A stretch of DNA of 64,000 bases, from contig NC_063262.1 in assembly GCF_019578655.1 (NCBI RefSeq), positions 16,685,582 to 16,749,581 on the forward strand, read 5' to 3'. The position numbers and the translations under genes were made by a program. Shown one piece after another: positions 36,601 through 47,200 of the stretch. Under the pieces are notes generated by a model. It was not told the origin of the DNA and did not search any database. It saw nothing but the letters and a program-made list of their open reading frames with translations. Each line of letters starts with the position of its first letter. Positions within the stretch are counted from its first letter, which is position 1. The DNA is from Ricinus communis (lineage: Eukaryota > Streptophyta > Magnoliopsida > Malpighiales > Euphorbiaceae).

Positions 36601-37960
36601 AAAAAGAAGATTAATTTTTATCTTCTTGTCCTCTTCGCATTTGCATCTACATCCTTAGATAGAGCAGCTAGTTCTCAAGTCCTCTTAAATCGGGCAAAGC
36701 TGGTAGAAGTGGAAATCTGAAGCTGAATCCAAGCCTTGAAGTTGTCATCGGTGGTCAAACCGCTCTCGCAATCAAGGTTTCGCTCTATGTCCAGGCGGGA
36801 TCATAGTCTCTCAATCTTGTCTAGAAAGTCTTGCTCGAGTGGAAAGCCTTTGAATTCGGGTGAGGATTCCAACATTCGCTGCTTCCACCCGTACTGGCGG
36901 TAAAGACTCGAAAGTGTGTAAGAAAGTGGATGCTCATACTCCGGGTAAAAAGGTATGCAATTAGCATACACTATGAGTGTGACATGCTTGATTCTCCACC
37001 AAGGGCAGATCCAACGAATGAGTGTGTCCGGAGCGCCTTTCATCCAGGAAATCCAGCCATCATGACCTCATGGGGTAATAACAGATCGAGTCTGCACGTG
37101 TTTCAAATAAAGAGCTAAGTTAAAAATCCAAAAGGACAGCTTAGGCAAAAATAAGATCTACTAAGTCAAAAATCCAAAAGGGTAGCTTAGGCAAAAATTA
37201 AGACAAAAGCTTGCTAAGTTGAAAACCTAAAAGGACAACTTTAAGCAAAAATTAAGGCAAAATAATAAAAAAAAAGTAAGAGAAAAGAGATTTAGCTGTA
37301 TACTTGTAAGAGAACGAGGTTGCCACTAAACCGTTAATGGGTTTTGTATATTGTCTAACCCAATAATGGTTTCAGCCAAGATGATTGGACTTAGATCTGC
37401 TCCAAGCTCCACCTGGTCAATAATGCCAGCAATTATGATATATCCAAATTAGGCATAAAGGCAAAACTGCAGCATCCAGATCTAAGAAGGCGTGCTCTTC
37501 TCCTTCTTTTCATAGCAAAAGATCAATGAAGTAAGGGTAATATACTCGCCAACAAAATGGAAAAGTACCTCAGTTGGGGGCAATGTCAAATAATTCCACT
37601 AGTTTGCTAGGGAAAGGCTTATTGAGTTTTGGCAAGACAATGGGATGTGTAGAATCCATGGGAATTCTAAGAATAGCAGAAAATTCTTTAATCGTAAGGC
37701 ACAACTCTTGTCCATTGAATCTAAATACATGGTCTCTTGAGCATCAAAAGTAGACAGCAGAGTGGAGAAACCCATAATCAAGTTTGGTGTATTGCGTGGC
37801 CTTGAAAGAGAAAAGATGGAATTTTCCAAGTTTGATCCAATCATCACCAGTTATGGTTTTAAAAAGAGTTTGTAGGTTTTTGGCGCTTTTCTAAGACATA
37901 TTTTTTGACTTTTGGAGTGTGAAATCGTGTATGAGGAAGTTAGAGGGCTCATGGTATATA
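36601..37960 (-). pseudogene. Minus-strand DUF7745-like coding remnant behind gypsy pol
   Basis: Read on the minus strand from about 37850: a FRFNGQELCLTIKEFSAILRIP-like stretch (37770-37650), then a Leu-rich middle. Later comes WWRIKHVTLIVYANCIPFYP, then SLYRQYGWKQRMLE (37043-36801). The order (F-G..ELC.T.EEF...L..P, then P.....L..QYG) resembles the plant DUF7745/aminotransferase-like domain of retrotransposon-associated genes. Stops and frame changes break it. It points opposite to the gypsy pol, as antisense extra ORFs of Tat-lineage elements do. A TATA-like 'ggcctatatatacc' (minus, 37955-37967) sits upstream. Family assignment is tentative. Confidence 0.45.
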
Positions 37961-37967
37961 TAGGCCT
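37955..37967 (-). promoter_or_regulatory. TATA-like box before the antisense coding remnant
   Basis: Minus-strand 'cctatatataccat', about 110 bases before the first DUF7745-like residues. A perfect 12-base palindrome AGCCGATCGGCT (about 38023-38034) lies just upstream. Position fits a core promoter; use is unproven. Confidence 0.3.
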
Positions 37968-38239
37968 TAAGCCAGTGTCCGAATCAGACACTACAACCGC
38001 AGAGCTGATCAACACTATGTATAGCCGATCGGCTGTATGGCTTCCAGGTGCAATTTTTGGCTAGTTTTGGCAATTTCTTGGGCGCTCATTTGGTTTTCAC
38101 TACAAACAAGCTCATACGAATGCAATAATAAAAGGAAATGGGTAAGATAGAAAGCTAAAATCATATTTTATATCTTTGGAAAGTCAAAATTTTATAAGAG
38201 TTCTAAAATTAAAGGTTATAAAAATAATAAAAAGAGTAA

Positions 38240-40160
38240 AAAAAATCAGAAGTAGGAGTTCTCTCCCGAGCCCCCCATCTCATGGTCCGAGTCGGTATCC
38301 ATCCCTTGAGTCCGCAAGGCAGATAATTGAAGAGTCAGCATATCGATCCGACGTTACTGAGCTTCAATCTAACGCTGCCAGCCATCCAGTTGACCCTGCA
38401 AGCCCTCGTGGTCTCTCTGATGAAAACCCAAAAGGAAATTAGTTAGTACATACACGCATACATACATATTGCATAAATTATTTTCTTACTTGCCAGTCCT
38501 CGCCGAGGACAAAGAATTGCCTCCTTGCAGCACCGACCAGCCGATGTACATGCACGAAATGATCCCTCTGAACCTATATTTTCATAAATATACCACTAAC
38601 TTTTCAGGAAAAGAAGATCTACATAAAAGAGAAGAGTAACTTATATGAATGTAAGTACTCAGAGTAAACTCCGAAAAAAGGCATTGCTCCATGGCAAGCT
38701 GGTGGTCCATCACACCATATGGACTCCAATATGAGACCATCGGATCTAGAGGGAATGAAACGCCCTTGGAACCACATTAGAGGTGGCTATAGGAGGTGCT
38801 TGAAAGGTTGCACTAGCGGAAGAGCCTGTGATGTGGGAAGGCTTAGAACGTCGGGCAAACCGTCCCTTAGTCAGCTCACGAATTGTAAGAGCTTAGTGGA
38901 TGAGCTGTAAATAAATGATTAAGAAAGCGGGACACAACAAAATGGGAATTCTAAGTGACGTGAGCTACAACATCATCGCCTAAAGGCACAGCCTCCACTA
39001 ATTTAGGGATGAATAAAGTATAGTCCATTCTCTAGGATCGGATGGTGAGATCCTTGGGCTTGTCATACCTCGTCAGAAACTCAACTAACTCCTCCTCAGT
39101 AAGGTTTACCGTCCATAACAGAGAAAGATGAGGGGATAAGGGAACTCAATGCATGCTAGGGCGTCGCTCCTAGTCGCTTAAATACTAGCTCCACAGGCGG
39201 GTCCTGTCAATAAGATCCTCTTCTGCTCGAGGTCAGCTGTATGTAATATGTAGGGGTCCCATTGACAGCGCTCCCCCAACAATCGCCTCGAATCTACAAA
39301 TTGGAGAAAGTAAGTAACTATATAAATGAATCACGAATATGACTAATAAATTGTATTTTCCCTATCCCAATCAAGCTATTGATCTACATGCGATGCACGT
39401 GAACTTGAGCCCACTCTAAGGTAACGATCCTGCTCGAGCCCCAACAACTCAAGTGAGGAAAGCCTGTGAAGTGTAAATGGGTTGTAAACCCACTAAAAGG
39501 CTGACCTTTAAGGCCTAAACTTGCAGAACGATAATTAGCATTTACTGTATTTATAAAAGAAACTAAAGAAAAAAAGTCAATGCATAACTTATATGGATTG
39601 TGTGCTAGAAACTGCAAATCCTTTTACTGCCTCGAACTGTAACGTCCATCTGATGATATAAATATACGAGAGAATCCCTAGTTGTAGGAGGAGACTTGGT
39701 CCAAATCCCGCAGCTGGACCAAATAGTGGAAGTTCAATGAGTTCCTTAAGTCACTGAATAATGTCGTATCAAAAAGGTACACCAAGGCTTGAGTCATCTG
39801 GTCAATCTCCCGGGTGTTCCGAGGAACAAAGCCTTAGTAGTGGAGGGGGATGCTCTAATAAGCAATGTAACATGAGTTCTTGAATGTTGGCAAGAACCCG
39901 AGCAGGTCAGTGATAAAGCGATTCTGGATGTCGAAACGCTGATTGTGGATCGTATAGTCAAATGGCACGAGCGTCCCGAAGAAGTCGATGCCTGTAACGG
40001 TGGAAAAAGAAACTAACCGGGACATGGAAAGTATAAGTCGTGTCCATAATATTAAAAAATAATTAATATAGCGATTTTTAAAATAATCATAGATGACTCG
40101 TCGGGCCGTCGGAGCGAGATTTCTTTGGGAAAAAGAACTTGAATAACTTCGATCCATAAA
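38240..40160 (-). pseudogene. Minus-strand plant mobile domain (PMD) coding remnant
   Basis: On the minus strand, 39840-39650 reads ALVYLFDTTLFSDLRNSLNF, then LVQLRDLDQVSSYN. This is the core of the PMD domain (PF10536; MAIN/MAIL1 and PP7-like families, and many transposons) in its usual order, including the 'gtLFsD..gn.vhl.yL.lL.Dl..v..Y.WG' pattern. Later parts (39600-38900) keep only scattered matches, such as ERL..GATP. 38440-38240 is an acidic/Gln coiled-coil-like tail. Many stops. The upstream region near 40157 (MDRSYSSSF...) may hold the start. Not functional. It may belong to an antisense ORF of the neighbouring Gypsy or to a separate element. Confidence 0.55.
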
Positions 40161-40890
40161 AAAGTTAACACTTGAATTAATTAAGGTTTATGAGTCAAAT
40201 GTGCATCCTTATCTAATTAGAAAATTAATTTATTATTAATATATTATTCTTAAAATTAGAATTAAAATTTAATTAAAAATATAATTTATTAATTAATAAA
40301 TTAATATAAATTTTTTAAAATTTTATATAAATTTAAATTTTATATATTGAAAATAAATATATATTAAATTTTAAATGTAAAAAATTAATATATATAGACA
40401 AGTCTTAAAAGAGAAGGTTTTTGCTTTTAAAGGAGAGCCCTTGTGGCGGTGGCCCTGCTGTTATTGGCAACTGATTTTAACCAGTAAATAAACAAAGCGA
40501 AACAAAGTCCAAACAAAAAGAAGCCAACACACGCATACCCTTTCATATTATAACATAAATAATAATATAATTAATATAATAATTTAATATTAAAAATTAG
40601 CATTACCATATTACTTTTATAATTTAATAATAACTTTTAATACTAAACATTAGCATAATACTTATTTTTAACATTAATTTATATTAATTAAAATGTTATA
40701 AATTTTTATTTGTATAATTTATATTAAATTTTTATTATATAAAATTTAACCGTAAAACACTAGAAAGTAAACTCATAAAATTATTAGATTTAGGAAAAGA
40801 ACAGCCTGGAGAAAGCAGAAAAGGAAAAAGATTAATAAAGAAATTAAAACCAAAAAAGAAAAGAAAAAGAAAGGCCTTGCTGCTGGACCA
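40161..40890. other. AT-rich intergenic DNA upstream of the TOL gene
   Basis: Nearly pure A+T between 40200-40420 and 40550-40760, with a short G/C-richer island at 40420-40500. No gene found. Confidence 0.5.
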
Positions 40891-40900
40891 GTATATATAA
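40891..40900 (+). promoter_or_regulatory. TATA box of the TOL gene
   Basis: 'gtatatataa' lies just before a (GA)9 run (40911-40928), followed by a pyrimidine-rich leader. It is about 380 bases before the coding ATG, which fits a leader containing an intron. Confidence 0.55.
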
Positions 40901-40910
40901 TAAAAGCATG

Positions 40911-40928
40911 AGAGAGAGAGAGAGAGAG
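40911..40928 (+). repeat. (GA)n microsatellite in the TOL 5' UTR
   Basis: Nine GA repeats follow an ATG at 40908. If unspliced, this ATG opens a hydrophobic 68-codon upstream frame (40908-41114). GA tracts near start sites are common in plant promoters. Confidence 0.7.
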
Positions 40929-41055
40929 CTTATTTTGATCTCTCCATTAGTTTCTATAAGTTTTTTGGGTTTTCAGATGTTGAAGTTATTTAGGATTCAT
41001 CAGGTGTTCCTCAGTTTCATCTGCATTGTCTCTCTATTCCTTGTCCTTCTCACAG

Positions 41056-41277
41056 GTTTCTATCCGTTTCTTTTGATTCTTTTTTTTTTTTTTTTTTTAC
41101 AAATTTTAAAGTGATTCTTTGAAGTTCAAGATTTGAAGTTGCTTACGTTGATGGAAATTTGTGATTGAGATCTAAATTTCCATCTGCTTTCTTTGATTTA
41201 TGGATTGCCTCAATTCTTTAATTGCACAGACGCTCACCTTTTTTCTGTATTTGGTTAAGCTCAAAATTAAGGTGCAG
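41056..41277 (+). other. Probable leader intron of the TOL gene
   Basis: A donor 'cacag/gtttct' at 41056 and an acceptor 'aaggtgcag' ending at 41277, directly before the ATG, frame a T-rich stretch. The upstream in-frame ATG at 41200 would lie inside this intron. Inference; transcript data would settle it. Confidence 0.45.
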
Positions 41278-44200
41278 ATGGCTGCTGCTGAGCTTGTCAA
41301 CTCTGCAACAAGTGATAAACTGCCTGAAGTTGATTGGGCTAAGAATATCGAAATATGTGAATTAGTAGCTCGTGATCAGAGGTTTTTTTTTTTTTTTACT
41401 CCATCAATTCAATCCTAAGCACTAGAAACAATTGAATTCTGTTTAGTCCATTTTTGCTAGTGGTTCAATTCTTTCAAATAAAGGATTTTGAAAGAAATTA
41501 AATCTTGTAACAAAAATAAAATTGAGATTTCAGTTGAAATTATTGCACATGATTTATTCCCAGACTTTTGTGGTTTACGTTATTAATCTAATGTTTCATT
41601 CTAGTAGCATGCACCTCCTTGATAGTATTATATTTCAGGGGAATGACCTATAAACCACACGTGTTCATTTAGTGAACTATAATATGTATCCTGTTACCCT
41701 GTGATAGCTATGTTGGTAAGGTTGTTCATGTGTGTGCAAATTGCAATTGTTCATCTTTTACTTGTTTGTCCTCGATCATCATTTTAACTTTTTTTCCCAA
41801 TCAATCATCTGCCTTTGATGTTCAACACTTTTCATGACCTTTTACTGATTCTGATATGCAGACAAGCTAGAGATGTTGTTAAAGCTATTAAAAAACGCTT
41901 GGGGAGTAAGAATTCTACTGCTCAACTATATGCAGTGATGGTGGGTTTACATAATTTCTTTATATAATAGGGTTTTTCTCTTCATTTAGTATTTCTAAGT
42001 ATTATTAGACTAAACATGAGCATGCTAATAATATTGTTATTTAGTGACCTTCAGATTCCATGTACTCTTCTTTTTATATTTTCCTTGGTCTATTCCTGCC
42101 TGACAACTCATTGCATTTTTTGTCTAATTTTGCAGTTGTTGGAGATGCTGATGAACAATAATGGAGAACCTGTTCATAAGGAGGTGATTGATACAGGGGT
42201 TTTGCCTATTCTTGTGAAGATAGTAAAGAAAAAGGTGAAAGTTCTCTTCTGCGTAAGTGTTGCAATTTATGCCCTTATACATGATTAATTAATTTACCTT
42301 GCTTTCTGTCACAGACAGATTTGCCTATACGAGAGAGAATATTTCTTCTTCTAGATGCCACACAGACATCTCTTGGCAGTGCTTCTGGAAAGTTCCCTCA
42401 GTACTATTCTGCATATTATGATTTAGTGGTAAGTGCATATGTGAAAAAATGTTAACTGAAACCCTTAGGCTTATCTTTCGATAACACCACTAAAATTCCT
42501 TGGATTACTGCAAATGGGGAATAGATTGACCACCTATATTTCTTGAATTATTGCAAACGGGGAATAGATTGTGAACATATTATTGCTTTTTTTTTTCGTC
42601 TTCTGCTTTAGTGTGTTTAAAAGTGAAGTCATAGATGAATAGCTTCTTACATTTCATCTCTCTAATTAGTAATTCGGAAGAAAAAAAGAATTTGTTAACT
42701 AAGCCTTATTCTAACCAAATAGAATCAGGTAGAAAATTCTTCTTGGCGCTTCTAAGCTTTGTCAAGTTTTGGCCAACTGAAGAAAACCTTAAGTATTCTT
42801 GTTGGTGTTTGGTTTAAGTTCATATACATTATCATAAATTATTAACATGCCAATACATTTTAGTTAGTCTTATGATAATGGTAATTTTTATGATGATAAA
42901 TTGTATCCATGAAAATGTTCATTCTTGAAGGTATTTCACTTCTTGTGGCAACTTCAGAATAGTTTAGTTTATGAGCCCGAGTAATAGTGATTCTTAAGAC
43001 TCTTGCTCATTGGTGAATCAAGCTTTTTGGTGACACACGCAGCTTTTTGGTGAATCAAGCTTTCGTGTTGTTTCATTGGATTCCCATTAGATCCCTGTAT
43101 TTTTTTGCCTGTTTTAAGGTATGGTGAGAGTATGCATCGCTATTTCTAGTCTTTAATTCCTTTTGTTTTCTTTCAATGCCTTCTAGCAATGAATTTGATC
43201 CTTCGTATTGCCCTTTTCCTAGTGGGGCAAAAGAATGGTGTTCCATAGGTATTCGTGGTTTAATTCTTGTTGCCCATCTTGGACCATTAATAATCAAATG
43301 AGTATCTGGATCCTTGAATTGAAATCAACATACATTAACCTATTTAGCAGCCAATTTACTGTTATTAACACCAATATTCACTTGCGAACTACTGGTAAGC
43401 AATAGTTCTAGTAGGAACCTTTACCCCACCACCAATGCTGTCATTGCTGCTGCTGCCACCATAACCACCACAAAAATGTGCCGTGGGGAATTCAACTATA
43501 TGTTCTATTAACAAAGAAAAACAATTATGTGATCCATCAAATCATAAGTGTCAAGAAGCACCTTAATCTGTGGCCGAAAGTTGTTGGCAAGAAATTCTGA
43601 AGGAGACAAAAGGGCGTGCTGGTTTGATAGGCTTGCACCAAAATCTTATTGGAATTTTGGACATGAATATGGGAAGCAAAATTGTCGCAAAAAATTTTCT
43701 TCCTCCTGTAAGATACTCAATTTGGGTATCCTTTGACATCACAGTGATCTTGTACAAGTTTGGATGGATAAATATTGATTTTCTTAGTTATAACCAGTAA
43801 TTGTTTCTTAGTTGTTTGCTTTGGCTACTCTTGTATCATTGATGAGACATATAATGTGATTTCATGCTGTATTAAATGTGGTGCTTTTATTGGTTGCTAT
43901 TATCAGCTCATAGTACAATAACAAAAGCTTTGAAGTGCTTCCTTTGTTGTGCAACATCTTAACCACTGAAAGTAAAGTTTATTTTCAGAGTGCAGGAGTA
44001 CAATTTCCCCAAAGGCCTCCTGAAACAAAAACAAATAATTCCACTTCACAAGCAAAGACAAGAAGTACACTTAATGGTGAACTTGCTGCCTCTAGACAGG
44101 AAGTGGTTGCTCAGAAAGCCGAGCCTCCAGTTGTTCCAGAATCTAGGTATATTTGCTGATTTATTTCCTTTGGTTCTTAGGTCCCTTTTTATCTTTTTTT

Positions 44201-47200
44201 TTTTTCCTTTTCTTTTTGGGTTTGACTTATTTGATTTACTTAATCTCCTGCAAAAGTAGTATATTTTTGTTGTGGCACTGTCCTGTGCTTATATATTTGA
44301 TCTTATATTGGCTGCATTCAGTTGGCTAAATTTCTTTTGCTTCTAACAATGTGATTGTTATCTTAGCTTATGTTACTAAGGGCTCAGAAAAAATTCCAAG
44401 TCTAGCATGAATTCATTCAGTTCTCCTACATTTTTAAATTACGAAACTCATGTCTGTAGATGTCCATTATGCATTCGACCTTTTAGTGGATTGGGGTAAA
44501 GTAAAGATCTAGAGGTACAAACTCCTTAGCTAACTTAATGTTTCACATTGTAATGGCATGATGGATGTAATTATGGCACATCAAATGATATTGCAATGTA
44601 TAACCCTTCAATCTCAATATAGATTGTCTAGTTAAACTTTACTCCAGAGTAGCATAATTATGCCAAAGGCATATTGCAAGACATCCTGAGGCGGAGGGAA
44701 AAATACGAGATACTTTATTGCTCAGTCTGGCTACCTATTCTTTAAATCATATCAATTTGCTCTATCATCTTTGCGTTTTGTTATAAATTTATTCAATTTT
44801 AGTTTGGTGTGTGCTACATCCTGCATGGCATTCTGACATGTCCTGAAATGCTGAGCTAGACACTTATGTCTTTAACTGTTATTAAATTAAATTGCATCGG
44901 TTGGCAAAAGTCACCAAAACTCACAGTTTCAATTGTAGGAAAGGAAAAGCATTTAGATAAAAAGTCTAATTTTCGTGTCTTCTTCTTTGTTAGACTTGCT
45001 CATTTCATAATTTATCAACCACTTTTAACCACCACTTATGGTGACACCAACCAATTTTTGGCTTGAAATTAATATGTACTACCTCTCATCGCAACGAGCT
45101 TTCTAGGAGGAGTTCTATTATTGCTAGTTGATGGTATTTTTTTTATCTTTTCCTTGGGTTTGGTTTGGAAGTGGTTGAAAAAGAGAAGACAAGTATGATG
45201 GTGATAAAGAAAATTTTAAGAATAGAAGGTTATAATTGTGGGTAGTCTTAGTTCTAGAAAAATTAAGTGAAAAGTTAAATTAAACACAAAAAATAGATAT
45301 TGGTGATAATGGTTGATGGTTGATGGTTGATGGAGATGAGAGCAGTGTGGGTTGTGGATAGCAGTGGAGAAAAACAAAGGTGGTGGTGATGTAGAAAAAT
45401 TATAAATAAACAATGATGAGGAGTTAAAAATCGATGTTGTAGGTGGTGATTGGAGTGGTGTTTATGATGGATGATGATGGAAGAGTAAGGTGGTGGCTGT
45501 CGTGGTTTTGCTAGGTAGCTGGAGAAGGGTTTTGTCTTTCCAATTAAACAGTCTAAAGCTTACCTTTGTACTTTTTTATGATAAACAATGATTTTTGGCC
45601 TTTTTTTATTGATAAGAATAAAATAGTGAATTTTGAATTTTGACATTTTTTTTAGAAAGTAGTTATTAACTTAATTTTCCAATTCAACATTTTATTTTCT
45701 TGTCAGAGCACTAGATAGGATCTGGTACATGCCAAATCAAGGTTGGATAAATTTGTTACAGAACACAGAGATAGAGCAAATTGATAGGTTTTGAAAATTG
45801 GGATAGAATTTAAAAAGTGAGCAAAATTGAGGATAGTTGAGATTTTATGCCTATGCCAAAACCAGTAGTATAAGTGAGAGAGGAGCATCATGCAAATTGG
45901 GATCCTGTAGACAGGAATTATATGTGAGGATCCATTCTGATCACATCAGCATTCTAATGGGAATAAACATGCTCTCACCAACCCCCACCTTGTCCTTAAT
46001 AAGAGGAGACAAAGAAGTGGTTACATGGCATATGAACTTCCATGGAATTTATTGGTGTCATGAACACCTATGATTGTATTCCATCAATGCTGTTGTAAAC
46101 CATACACTCTTAATAACCTTACAGCAAAATGGAACCAGTCTACTGGAGCAATATCCCAATTTGCATGATAGATGGTGAACTTTATTCTGACTTGTTTTTA
46201 CACTGCCGTGAATTGGGCCATTAGAAATTACCTTTCTTCGACTTCTTGGAAAGAATTGGGTGTATACTTGAATAGTCGGTTGGTTTAAAATGGAGAGGAT
46301 TTACTGGTAGAATTGAATGTTGAAGCACTTTAGACCCATTCTTTCCGAGTATTGTAGAGTATTCAAATGGAACCAGTCTGGCATCCTTCCCTGGTTCTAT
46401 TTAGCTTAATTTAGAAGGCATTACATTTCCAATTTTTTTGGATTTGTATCTTCTTCCAAGTGCTGCTTTAGGAGGATGACTTATCCCCAAAATTGTAATA
46501 TTTGTTTCTTCACAATAAGTTCCTTTCTTTTGAAAAAACTAGGTAAAATAGTAATTGCAAACTTATGGACTATATAAATCTTTTTGAATTGTTATTCTTA
46601 GATATCAACTAGCATTTTTGTACACATGTTCCATGATTCATGTTCCCGCGTGGCAGCAGCTTATCTCACAATTAGAGCTTGATAAAACACATTCCTGTCT
46701 GGGATATAGTAGGGTCCTAGATTTTCTAGGTTACTACGAGTTATCCTAGTGCTGCTTATTTTAGAATGATGCATTATCTCCAAAATCGCAGTCTTTTCTT
46801 CTTCATATTAAATTACTTTCCTTTGAACAAATTAAATAAAATAGTAATTGCTAATTTACAGACTACAGAAGTCTTCTTGTATTGTTTGTCTTAGACATCC
46901 ACTAGTTGGTTTATGTTTCCATAATTCATGTTTCTGTACATGGAAGCAACTCATCTCACAATTAGAGCTTGATGAAACACATTCCTGTCTGGGTTACCAT
47001 GTGTTGCTAGCAAGGTTCTTCCCTTGTTCCAAAAAGAAACTTGGGCTTTTGACATATTTGTACTTTCTCTACCAAAAACATTTAAACTGTTCTTTGAATT
47101 TTTATTGCTAAGCTTATAGCGGCTAATGCTTTGGAACATGAAATATTTTAAGTATGTTGCCTATGCCTTCTCATGTATTCCTCTCTAGTTAAATATTACT

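Noticed and set aside
41200..41277. Upstream in-frame ATG of the TOL gene as the true start
   Set aside because: Adds 26 residues unlike the family, and an acceptor site directly before 41278 suggests this stretch is intron.
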